A stretch of 64,000 nt of DNA. Origin: Bursaphelenchus xylophilus (lineage: Eukaryota > Nematoda > Chromadorea > Rhabditida > Aphelenchoididae). Within the stretch, counting starts at the first letter, position 1. Each line of letters begins with the position of its first letter. Made by a program: the position numbers and the translations under genes. The notes beneath the pieces are model-generated. The model was not told where the DNA came from, ran no database searches, and saw only the letters and a program-made list of their open reading frames with translations. Location of the stretch: positions 9,610,001-9,674,000 of the forward strand of contig CAJFCV020000001.1 of NCBI GenBank assembly GCA_904066235.2, written 5' to 3'. Shown here piece after piece: positions 24,739 to 36,400 of the stretch.

Positions 24739-27150
24739 ATGAAACGGTCGAAGGAACCGGACCAGCAAAACGGGTGTGAGGAGTGTAATTGCGACATTAT
24801 ACGCGCTAACATGTCCACAACAACATCTAAAACTAAAAACTCTTCCTCGAAGATCATCCGGCGATCGAAACTCCCTCAACGAGTTCCCGAAGAACATCCA
24901 GAAGAGGATTTTTACGACAGTGAAACTGACGACGAAGACGATGAGATTGTTTACCTCAAGTTTTCCATGTGGAATGTAATGGGATTCCCCAGATCTATCC
25001 GGTTTTACCGCCTGTTAACGTGCTTGTTAATAGTCGGATTTACGTTAAATTATGGGTGTGCTCAACAAATCTCAAACCCGTTTTTGGCCGATGATGAAAC
25101 TCCAAATACTACTTACATATCACAAGTAAGTATTCGGACTAACCTTACAAATTATGGAAACAAGCAACGGCGTATTTTACAGAAAATAGCTTTACGAATA
25201 CTGTAGAAAGTAATGTTGCCAAATTTTAGGTTCTAAACCGGTTGGTAGACAAATCTAAATATGATAAGCGCTTGAGGCCGACTTATGGTGGAGGTCCAGT
25301 CATGGTTGGCATCACACTTCACGTCTCTTCGATCAGTGCAGTCTCTGAAGTCGACATGGACTTTACCATCGATTTTTATCTTCGGTAAGTACCACTATTT
25401 CATGGACTGCCTTTTATTTTGGACATGTTAAATTACCATGGCTTATCCAGTTTTAAAGAGTTAGGGTAGGGTTTGGACTGACAGATAAATGTTTCCATCA
25501 CTAGCAAAGAACTGTGGTTGCCTTGGCAAACAATGGCACTACGGTCAGAAATCTGAGTTACTTATTGGTGAGTCCAAAAACTACCTATTTCCAAACTGGC
25601 CAAAACAACCACAAAAACAAAATCAGCCCCAAACTGTGCATCAATCCCATCTAATACACCTATTCTAGACAAACCTGGCAAGATCCTCGCTTAGCCTTTG
25701 GAAAATTGGACCTGGGCTTTCAGAAGATCAAATCACTAACTGTGGGTGTCGAATACCTAGACCGATTATGGAAGCCGGACACATTTTTCCCCAACGAAAA
25801 GAAGTCTTTCTTCCACACCTCCACTTCTCACAATTCTTTCCTCCGAATTGATCCGGATGGCCGAGTTCTGTTGAGTCAACGGTTAACAGTCACTGCCACA
25901 TGTCCAATGCAGCTGAAGCTGTTCCCTATGGACACACAAGAGTGCAAATTAGAGATCGAGAGCTACGGTTACACAACAGCGGATATTGAGTTACATTGGG
26001 GAAAGATCAAGGGAGAAGAGCCCGCCATAAAGGCGGTCGCTTTTGATTCGTTCGGATTACCTCAGTTCTACAGAACAGGATATCGAGTCAACGTTACGGA
26101 GGCTGTAACTTCATCGGGTAAGGAATGAACGACATTTAGGAGTAATTTAAAATTTGAACCAACCTAAGTTAACATAACAATGTTTAATTTCAGGTCGTTA
26201 TGTCCGTCTCTACGTCCAAATGATCCTATCCCGAAACCTGGGTTTCTATCTGATGAACATAATCATTCCCTCAATGCTGATTGTGAGCATATCATGGGTA
26301 TCTTTTTGGTTGAATCGAGAAGCCTCGCCAGCTCGGGTTGGTCTGGGTGTAACCACTGTGTTGACAATGACCACTTTGATCACAACTACCAACAATTCCA
26401 TGCCCAAAGTGTCCTATATCAAGGTGAGAAAAACATCTAGATTGAAAAAGCATTGAAAACCAAGCTAAACTTATATTATCCATGATTTCAGGGGCTCGAC
26501 GTTTTCCTCAACTTTTGTTTCATCATGGTGTTCGCGTCGCTTGTAGAATATGCGGTGGTTTCCTATTGGAATAAACGACAATCTCGGAGAAGACAACAAC
26601 GAAAAGCGCGAGCTCAGAACAACGAGCCAACGGAAATGCCAATGTTTACGAATTACCCGACAACTCCAGCTGGTGGATTGGCTGTTTCCCCGAACCAAAG
26701 CTATGTCTATCGACCGCCTGGATTGCCGAGTGTTCCTCCAGATTGCGACTGTCGGTAAGTTGATCGGATTTCTGTTTTTCGACATGTTTCTTGAGTTATT
26801 TCGGAATGCCAATATTGATTTGGCATTAAAAGTTTTTGTGATGGGACTAAAAACTTTATCTCTTGTGCCGTATTTTACCTAGAATTTTCAGCGCAATCCC
26901 TCTCGTTCAATATGCTCAAATGACCAACGATAACACTTTCCATCAAACAATTCCTTTCCCGAAAATGCGGAGGAAACGGTCCATCAAGTGCCAAGTACAA
27001 TGTTCTCCGGCGAAAATAGATCGATGCTCGAGAGCTGTCTTCCCATTGACCTTCATCATCTTCAACGTCCTTTATTGGACTGTGATGAGGAAGTTGGCGG
27101 AGAACGCGATCGTTCGGGACTTCCAGGAGTTTAAAAACAATGTCGAATAA
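24739..27150 (+). CDS. GABA-A-like Cys-loop ligand-gated anion channel subunit
   Basis: Six exons, 24739-25125, 25230-25384, 25669-26117, 26194-26423, 26492-26754 and 26892-27150, give 580 residues. The order is: signal peptide (about residues 90-108), extracellular ligand-binding domain with the 15-residue Cys-loop C259-C273 ([15 protein letters not shown]), the GABA-type block [11 protein letters not shown]1, then M2 entered by PAR (376-378). In this family PAR predicts anion selectivity. M3 follows, then an M3-M4 loop of about 110 residues with a basic RRRQQRK stretch, and M4 ([13 protein letters not shown]) near the C-terminus. It resembles the GRD/GAB-1/LGC group of invertebrate GABA receptors; the exact subtype and ligand are uncertain. 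An odd point is that up to 76 acidic residues precede the signal peptide if the ATG at 24739 is used. The ATG at 24967 would place the signal peptide normally. Confidence 0.85.
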
Positions 27151-27454
27151 TGGCAACTACATTGTTCGACTTTGCCATCCGAATTTCATTTTATGTTGGT
27201 CCCATAAATTCAAAATTTCAATCTCATACCTCAAGAACTTTTCTCTCTCAAACTTTTGTTTGGTTTGGCCTTTTTGTCTTGCCATATTCTTTTTTTTTCA
27301 AATTCGGGCAACATTTTTTGTCGCCTTTATCTCAGTCATTGTTTCTAGTCAGACGTTACTTCTCTAACGGGTTAATTTTACTGTCCAATAATTAATAAGT
27401 GTTTATCTCAAATAATTGCAAATTTTATATTGTAATAAGCTTTTATTAAATCTA
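27151..27454. other. 3' flank of the channel gene
   Basis: AT-rich DNA, probably the 3' UTR of the channel gene, ending at the left TTAA of the palindromic element. No other gene seen. Confidence 0.4.
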
Positions 27455-27881
27455 TTAAAAGACGATTTCTGAGTCAGTGCGTCAGCCGTGGACATAGGAA
27501 AAAATCGATTTTGAGTTTTTTGCATTAAAAGGACTGTTGGAAGGTGCTAAGCAAAAGCGAACAATATTTTTTCCCAAAACCTTCATCAAGGTATATTTTT
27601 TACAATTTACTGTTTTAGAAGTAATCGCCTCCAGCTGTCGTATCTTACCTTACTGTGCGATGATTTGATGGTTACTGAAGTTTTTGACCCTTGCGGTGAC
27701 GATGGAATCATTATTTTTCCGATTTTCCTACTGTAACATACCGTAATACCGTATCGGCCGCTAAAAAACGGGCGTAAAATCTTTGTTTCTGAAAACCCAC
27801 AGCTGATTTTTTGATATGTTAATCAGCATAAAATTCTGCTCTAGACGCAATCAAAAAAAGTTCAAAAAAGTGAATGACAAA

Positions 27882-27951
27882 TTTCGTGGTATAGTGGTTA
27901 GTGGTCGGGACTACCAATCCAGCCTGCCAGGTTCGATTCCGGGTGGGTGCA
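27882..27951 (+). tRNA. tRNA-Gly(ACC)-like sequence in left arm of palindrome A, probably nonfunctional
   Basis: Clear A box (TGGTATAGTGG) and B box (GGTTCGATTCC) of RNA polymerase III. Folding gives an anticodon arm with loop CTACCAA (anticodon ACC) and one mismatch in the stem, and a T stem with 4 of 5 pairs. The acceptor stem (AATTTCG against TGGGTGC) hardly pairs, so this is a tRNA-derived promoter relic rather than a working tRNA. Confidence 0.5.
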
Positions 27952-28778
27952 AATCTCGAAAAAATACTAGAAATCGACTTTAATGGAACAATCAAAGCTA
28001 TTTGAGTGATACTAAGTGATTTTGGACAATAACGGCACCTGTATGTGAGCCTAAAACGGACTTATTAAAATTTTTGAGGCTTAATACGTGAAAAATAAAA
28101 CGGCTTCAAACCGGCTGAAATTGATACCACTTACTCTAGGGCTGACTATAAGACACTTTCCCGTTAACTTTTTTTGGGATCTTACTGTATCGTGGATTAC
28201 TGTAACATGAAACACGTTTCCATTTTTTGTATACCACATAGCGCAGAGAGCTCGTATCCCCACCATTACGCTTAAAATGATTAAGAAAGGCTTGGTTTGC
28301 GTAGAAATATTTTTTATATGGCGGTACGACTTGAAACACCTGAGTAATCTCACGCAGTTTCACCAGTTGTTGATAACGTCAACACACATTGAAGACGAGG
28401 GGAAATTTTAATTTATACATCAAGAGTGGATCTTTCTTTTATTATTAAAATATCTAACTAAACAACTAAGAATTTTGTGCGAGAATTCTGAAGTAAACCG
28501 CGGTTTAGGGGAATAAGTTTTATGTCACAGTAATCCACAATACAGTAAGATCCGAAAAAAAGTTAACGGGAAAGTGTCTTCTAATAAGCCCTAGAGTAAG
28601 TGCTATCAATTTCAACCGGTTTGAAGCCGTTTTATTTTTCACGTATTAAGCCTAAAAAATTTTAAAAAGTCCGTTTTAGGCTCACATACAGGTGCCGTTA
28701 TTGTCCAAAACCACATAGTATCACTCAAATAGCTTTGATTGTTCCATTAAAGTCGATTTCTAGTATTTTTTCGAGATT

Positions 28779-28848
28779 TGCACCCACCCGGAATCGAACC
28801 TGGCAGGCTGGATTGGTAGTCCCGACCACTAACCACTATACCACGAAA
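28779..28848 (-). tRNA. tRNA-Gly(ACC)-like sequence in right arm of palindrome A, probably nonfunctional
   Basis: Mirror copy of the left-arm sequence, apparently identical from the A box to the B box and pointing towards the centre of the palindrome on the opposite strand. It has the same degenerate acceptor stem. Confidence 0.5.
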
Positions 28849-29287
28849 TTTGTCATTCACTTTTTTGAACTTTTTTTGACTGCGTCTAGAGCAGAATTTT
28901 ACGCTGATTAACATATCAAAAAATCAGCTGTGGGTTTTCAGAAACAAAGATTTTACGGCCGTTTTTTAGCGGCCGATACGGTATTACGGTATGTTACAGT
29001 AGGAAGAGATCAAAAATAATTCGTCCAGCGTCTTCGCAAGGGTCGAAAACGTTGTAGGCCGCAAAATTATTGCATTTCAAGGTAAGATACGACAGCTGTA
29101 GCCAATTACTCCAAAAACAGTAAATAGTAAAAAATGGTACCTTGTTGAAAGTTTTAGGAAAAGATATTGTTCGCTTTTGTTTAGCACCTACCAACAGTCA
29201 TTTTGATGCAAAAAACTCAAATTCGATTTTTTCCTATGTCCACGCCTAACTGGCGGCTGATTCACTGACTCAGAAATCGTCTTTTAA

Positions 29288-32200
29288 GTGCTCATAAAAT
29301 TTTTGTCATCGTCGATGTAGATCAGGCCTAAATCTTGGGTCCAAATTCGAAGTTCCCGCAGTTCTGGCACCATTAAAACCCCACCTGTTTTGGGCCTCCA
29401 GAGAGGGGAAAGACGCCTCCGGGGGAACTCGGTTTTCCGGACCAATTTAGCGGCCGACCAATTTTCAACACTTGTCTAAATTTAAGCTCGAACAGGAGGT
29501 TGGGGACGAGATTTTTTCAACACATTTCCAACTGGATAGAACGTCACATTTCTCTTCTTGATGGATCAAAAGTTATCCATTGTTAAATGCATGGCATGGC
29601 CAAAGAATTGGCCAAACTTTTTGGCCAGCTCTTTGGCTAAATCTTTTTATATATTTTCTTGCAATAAGTAATGACTTATGAGTTTAGAATAATGAATTGT
29701 AGGTCATTTGGTGAGAATATTCGTGGGAAATTCATTGTATTTTGGAAGAGACAATTGGCTCGGTTTTTTGGGATTGTAATTCATACATATGAGCTGGTTT
29801 ATAATAATCAAAGAAAAGAAAAACCCAAAAGATGAAGATTCTTGTAATTGGAATACATAGAATCACGAATGACGACATCCTCCGAACGCCGAAACCAACA
29901 TCTTCGAATCAGACTAGACGTCGTTCTGGGATTAAAGTTGTTCTCATCATTGCAAAGTCCAAGGAAATGACGTTTTTTTTGCATTGACGTTTCGCCAAAG
30001 ACCTGTCAAGATCTGATATTTATTATTTTTAAACCCCCTGGCTTGCGACATCTCGTCCAGCGTCTGGCTGTTAGGTCGTTTTGGCCTCGTTCTTTCAGCG
30101 ATTTATTTTCCGAACCCCTAAGACTGAACTTATTAGCCGCCTCTCAACGGGTGTTTACTAACTTATTTACTGTTTTGATGGCTTAAAAACTATTATATGT
30201 AGATTGTTTAGTTTTTTACATCTTGACGCAAAAAACGATCCCAACATAGAGTGCGTAATTGTAGATCTGACATAACATGCGTGCATCTAGAATTACCACT
30301 TATTATAATGGGGCTGTATGCACTTGACTGCCTTCATCTCACTCCGAAAACAAATAAATCTTTGCGGGAAACGGCTTGTTTATGGCTGTATTTCCATACA
30401 GTTGTAATAGACATGTGCCGAATACTGAATACTTGATCATTTTGGACGTTTGGACACACTTTTTATACTATGTACAATTTATTTTCGCTCTCTAATAATC
30501 GAATTCAACGTTTTCTTTACTTATTTATAGATCAATGTATGTTATGAAAAACTGCTGTTGTCTTGGCCATCTTCTGGGCCGATGATTACCGCCGTAACCG
30601 TCCAGCTTCGGAGCCTCTTTACTCTTTATGTCCCCACATTCCACCTGACCCACAATTTTTATTACGCCCCACGTCCCCATAAAATTTATTGACTAGAAAT
30701 GCCCTCAAGGGGATTCGAAGCGCCGTCGACATGGCTTTTGATATTCCGCGGACATTCTTTCTTTATGTTTGTGTCTTAAAACGGCCTCGCGAATCTTTGG
30801 AAGTTCATGCTGATCCCTCATTGTCGATTGTCTTTCGCCTTTCAACCCGCGGGCCGTGTTCAAGTGGGATGATGCAATCAAGTGGCGCAAGTTGAAGTGA
30901 TCCGATCAACTTTCACTTTTTTGTTTATTGTGGGTCTTGAGAAGGAGGAGGAGGGGTGGCATCCTCACGTCGGCCACCTTCTCATTTGTTCTTTGTTTTT
31001 GCCTTGAGGTAAATAATTTTTGAGTAGATGGCTTTGGAAAGCAAAAATTTAGGATTCTGGTTTGTTTTTGGTCCGGCAATTGGCTGAAAATGTATGTGCG
31101 GAACAATCTATTTATTCAACACTCATCAAATGTATGTAATACGTAGATAATATATTCCCGGTTTCCTACGCACTTCCTCAGTTACTCCCCAATGATATAA
31201 CCCCACTTTTTCCCGTCCCCTGCACAACTCTTTATATTTTTTCGAAAATTTTAAAACCCTCAGGTCCCTGGCAAAAAAAACATTTGGCACTTTTGGATGT
31301 GATAGGCCGTTCTCCATCGTCCCGCCGGAACCCATAAATCTCGGAACGTCTTTTCCGAGGTTTTAACATTCACTTTCGGGGCCTTCGATTATAATTTCCA
31401 TGTGTTTTCGGGATCTCGGGAAATGTTTCGAAGCTGGGGTTTTACTTGGCAGCGGCTAAATGTCACCTGCTAATTTTTAAGGCGAATTTTGAAGGGTTCA
31501 TAGTGAAAGAAGCTGTAAAACGGCTAGACTTTCTGACTATTCAAGATCTACTGCTGAAAATTAAGTTTCGTCAAAACTAGTCGCCTCGCTTAACTTCTAA
31601 CCCCACACATGGGAAAACGGCGCCCGCTGTAAGTGAGTTGTCTCGAAGAAGAATGACCGGGGGCCGAGGATGGGAGCGGCCGTGCCTTCGAATGCCTTCA
31701 AGACGAAAAGTCTTATTGGATTTGGCTGCTTTCTCTAAAGCGTTTCGTCCTCCTCCTGATAAATATATCTTGTTTTTGTGGGCGGGTGTGCAATTAGTCA
31801 GCGTTCTTGAGGCCAGTGTTCCAACGTTTCGACGGTCGCGATTTGTTGTTCGCCGGGATTTCGCTTCTAGTTTTTTTCTCATGAGAAATGGAGATTTCCT
31901 TAGAGGGGATTGACTTGTTTGGTCAATTTTTGACTGTTTTTGAGTCATAATTGAGGGCATAGAAAAAGATACTAAAAAATGGAACAAAAATTGATTTTTT
32001 GATCAATTTTCTTCTTGGTTTACCTAAAGTCATCGCCTTGAAAAAGACAATATATTTCTGCCTCCCGTACATATGTTAAAACTATTTACAATTAATTCTC
32101 TCGCCATTCTACAATTACGCACGAAACAACAAGTCTAGGTCTTGTTGTAACATACAATTTTCGCAGTTTACATTTGTCCACAGAAATTGCTGCTTTCTCA

Positions 32201-33433
32201 ATAAAAATAAAATTATTTCCGATATTTGTCAACCTGTCTGGAATTCGTCAAACTAATAGGAGGGACGTGCCTTAGGCCATTGTTTTTTTGCTGTTTTGAG
32301 GAAGTTCTCGGAGTCTGCTGACACGTAGTTTTTGTATATTTTTGCGACAGGTCTTTCTCCAATCGTCCGGAAAACATGTGAAAGCCCCACCTTATGTCCC
32401 TGAGATTTCAGAGATCTCATTTTTCGTCTCCTTGGCCACCTGAAGTCCCAAATTTTAGACAAATTGAAAATTCAGACCCTAAAATGACTTTCTTTCTAAT
32501 TGAGAAATTTCGGCCAAACATGACTGAAAAAGAAGAAGAACTAAAAAAAGCCTGGGCCTAATGAAGTCGGCCTTCCTCCAAAAGGTGAGGGTTTTGAATT
32601 TTAAAACCGAGGGAACCGAATAATTTGCAGTGCCGCGTGTTTTGTCTCGGCCCGCATTCTTCAGACTTGTCATTTTCGGGAATTGCAATTCCCTCTTTGC
32701 CCCGAATTCTTGGGATATATGCTATAAATATGGGTTGGAAAAATGGTGGTTAGGCTATGATTCTGGGCAGTTATGACAGATGAAGAGGTTGGGGAAGGCG
32801 GTGGGGTCAGACAATACGATTTACAGTAGAGTTTTGAGTCTTTCAAGGGCCTACAAACTTATTAAAACTAAATGTTTGCGTTTTTCAGCTTACCAATGCC
32901 TCGAAAACCCTTTAGAACCCAGATTAATCATTGACTTAATGTTTGCTCAAGGTTTGAAACAATTCCTTAGTCCGTTGAATAAGCCATAAATTCTTTGTTT
33001 ATTCTATTCCATTATTTATTAGCCGTGAATTTTCTTTTGTTTGGCAATTAGTTCTTGCTATTATTTGTTAATTGTTAACTTAAGAAAACTTAAGATTCAA
33101 GATCATTAAGATAAAATGTATTATAGCAAGTTTTTATCTTTCTATTTTTATGATTACAGCCGGATTTCTTGTTTTGAGCTCTGGAATTGACCGGTTATTT
33201 GACCACTCAGACCCAAAATTGAGGTCTGATTACCGTATATCTCTTCTTAATAGTTTTTAACTCTCGACACAAAAGAAAAGCCTCTTTTTGAAATCCTTCC
33301 GTTCTTTTCTCGTGAATTATAATTTTTGCGTTGTAAAATAACATAAAACATCAAAAAAAAATTCCAGGAAAATAAGCCACCCCAATTTATCCCTCATTCT
33401 GAACCTTTCGGGTTCCAAAAACCGTCGTCAGTT
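29288..33433. other. Intergenic, no gene seen
   Basis: AT-rich noncoding DNA between palindrome A and the SLC4 gene. Short open frames here show no splice pattern or similarity. The stretch before 33434 probably contains the SLC4 promoter and 5' UTR. Confidence 0.45.
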
Positions 33434-36400
33434 ATGGGAGACGATGAGAATTCATCGACGGACGAGCCACCTACGATGAAGCCGCCGACTAGAAGAGATG
33501 AAAAGCCCGAAAATCGTCGGGAATCCCTTTGGATGTCCATGGGAATCCGATCGCCTCAGGAAGAGGAGGTCCTGAAGAGAGCCCAAAGTCTGCGAACTCG
33601 GAGATTATCGACCAAACAACGTCAAGAGACGATCGATGAGATCACAGCGGTAGCTGGACAGAACGCTTCTTTGGAACATTTAGGTGAGTTTAGGGTGAAA
33701 TACTCTGCTGAAATGAACTGAACTTACAATTAAACAAATTTAAAGGGTTTTTGAAGCCAATTGACATTCGGATGGGCCAATTTCTAAAAATACGCATTAC
33801 TGCTTGGCCTTCGGAGTCATAGCACTTTTAGCAAATTTAACCGGTCAAATATTGTTAGCTTGAGCAGTCAAATAACCACAAGGACGGTTTTTGGCTCAAA
33901 AAATATCCTGAGAGCATTTTTAATTAACATTTCTAAATCGAGATCCCTTAAGTTTCGGCTTTGAATCTTCAAGGCTGTCAGATTATCCATGCCGCTTGAT
34001 ACCCTTTATATTCACCCTTTAGGGTATTGTTTCCCCATTTTGGAAGTGTGCAAGAGAAGAGGAAAGGATTAAGGTCATCAAAATCCAAAACTCTTTCTAT
34101 TCTATTGGGAACCTGTCGAGAAAAAATTTGTTTAAAGATCTCCTCCGAACCCACGTAAGTTTTCCCGAAGAGGTGGCGATCTTTGGATTGAGCGGAAAAA
34201 TGAGCCCTCAGGGCGGACCCTTGGGGTTGAAAAATTCGGGGAAAGAGGAAGAGAAAGAACGGCATAGTTCTGGCGGAGCTAGGCGCATTTACGAAAGAAG
34301 AGGAAAAATTGCTCCTGACCTATTGTTTTTCTGTTTAGGATAGGTCGAAAGTGGATGTAAATGGGTCTCCCTGTGGGACAGTATGTGGACGTGGAACAGT
34401 TCTTGCGTAAGTTTCGGGAAAATGGGCGTTAATGACACAGGATGTGGAAATTGTTGACTGGGATTTTAAGAGAACATTGATTTCTTAAGTCTTTACTCGG
34501 GTTGGGGAAGTTTAAGGTGTCCAAAGTTGTAGAACAAGGTTTCTCCGGTTGGGAAATCATGATTTTAGCCTTGATTTGAGTTTTTTTGTTCTCGCCGGCC
34601 TTAACGACTGGTTAGTCAGGCAAAATTATTGCAACCGCTCTTTAATGCTTCTCAGCAGTCCTCAAAATATTTACAAACGTTCTTTGATGAGCGTCCCCAA
34701 TCTCCACAATTACGTGCTTCTCAACAAAGCCATCCTTGCCCTTTTCTTTCAACTTTCGAGACCAGCCGGTCCTGCATTTTCAACACTTGATTTATTCTTG
34801 TATCGGGCCGTTCCTTGGGCCCAAATCCCGCCAAAAATTAGAAGCTCATTGTCGACAGCTGCCCCCTCAGCATGATTTTAAAACAACGTCTGGCGCCTCA
34901 GACTTTGTTTTCCATTTTGGAATTTTTGACATTGTTACGCAGCCTAAAGGCATTTCCGTGGGAGCAAAGTTCTTTGGCGCCGTTCGTTGAATTCGAGAGT
35001 GAACTTTGCTAACCAAAAATCAGAATCTAAGTATCTAATGGGCCAAAAATCACAGAGTATTTTGACATTTTGTCTAAATATTGTTGTCGGAAGACCACTG
35101 TCCTTCTTCTACAACACTTTTTAAAGCATTTCCCTTATGATCATTCATAAATAATCTCTGAACAGGGCTTTCCAAATTCACTTGTTTTTATCAACAACCA
35201 TACTTGGCCAACAATACCAATTTCTGAAATAATTTTTACGAGGATTTACGGGGGAATTTTATTTATGCTCTATGGGCTCTCGACCCTCTCTTATCCATCC
35301 ACTGCACTTTTTGGAATGTAAATATATTCTTTGTTGCATAAAATGCTCGTAAAGGGAAAAGTTTTGCATTTTCTAAACATTATCAAACACCTTTAGGACT
35401 ATTTTGGCAGATTTAGGCCTAATATCTGTTTTTGGGATGCCTAAAAACCTTTTTCTGTCTATGGCAACATTCCCTGCGCACAATAAAGTATTCTTCATGC
35501 CATTACTCCATATCTAAAACGTCAAAGTTTCTCTTTTGTATGCGATTTCCCTGATCTCTGTCTTACATTTCTCATGACATTTGCTGACAATTTTTGCTGT
35601 TTGAATTGCAAATAACAAAAAGAACGTGGGAATAGTGTGCTGGACATTAACGTAGGTGTTTGTTGTTGGGGTGATTTTGTCGTTTGAACCAAGAAAAAAG
35701 AGATTTGACACGTTTTTGGAAATTTAAATGTAATGAACCCTTGCTCTTTGCTGAAAATAAAAAAAAAATTTGGAACTAAATTCTAAGACATTTCCCATGT
35801 ATTATATTGTAGTAACCCCTTAGGCACGTCATATTTTCCGATGTCGTCTCCATATACACTTCCTGAAAAGACTCGCCGAATGATGACGAAACCTGTTTCC
35901 AAAAATTTCTAAACAGTTTTCTTCACAATCGAATTTTTCCGCGGCCTTTCCGAGCCCAAATTCTAACTGCCTGCGGCATTGCCGAAAGAATAAATATTTG
36001 TGGCCTGAAATTACGAATGGCGATGAGCGAGCGTTGAGAAGGAAGAGGATTAGAGAGAGAAAGATGACAGGAAAGAGCGGGCGAAATAGAAGGTAGCAAA
36101 GAGTGAGAGAGAAGGGAAAAGAGGAGACAAAGAAGATGGGTCGAGAAGAATTGTGGTGAGTATAGATGATGGAGGATGTGGGGAAAAGATTTAATGGATT
36201 TTTGATTACCTCGAATCTCTAATCACAAGACGGGGCTAAAAATTGGCCAAGGAAAACATGTGTCCACTTAACTTTCCTACAAGAATCATAAGCCATCCTT
36301 TTTTCTAAACTATAATTTTTTTCCGCTACTCCCATGTTAAACTACAATTGGAGTACTCGTTTCACACCTAATGCTGTGTGCTGAAATTTCCTTATGACTC

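Larger units (their letters stand above)
27459..29283. mobile_element. Giant TTAA-flanked palindrome, copy A
   Basis: An 1825-bp near-perfect inverted repeat flanked on both sides by TTAA (27455-27458 and 29284-29287). Arms of about 750 bp start with AAGACGATTTCTGAGTCAGT and its complement, and surround a unique centre at about 28210-28521. Each arm carries a tRNA-Gly-like sequence. There is no transposase ORF. The TTAA duplication is what piggyBac-type and some other cut-and-paste elements leave, so this looks like a non-autonomous foldback element. Palindromic TTAA families are known from nematode genomes. The left end lacks a short block (GCCGCCAGTTA) that is present at the right end, which gives the element a polarity. 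Confidence 0.85.

Noticed and set aside
27455..29287. Firm assignment of the palindromes to the piggyBac superfamily
   Set aside because: TTAA alone is not enough; the ends (AAGACG) lack the usual CCC start and no transposase is visible.
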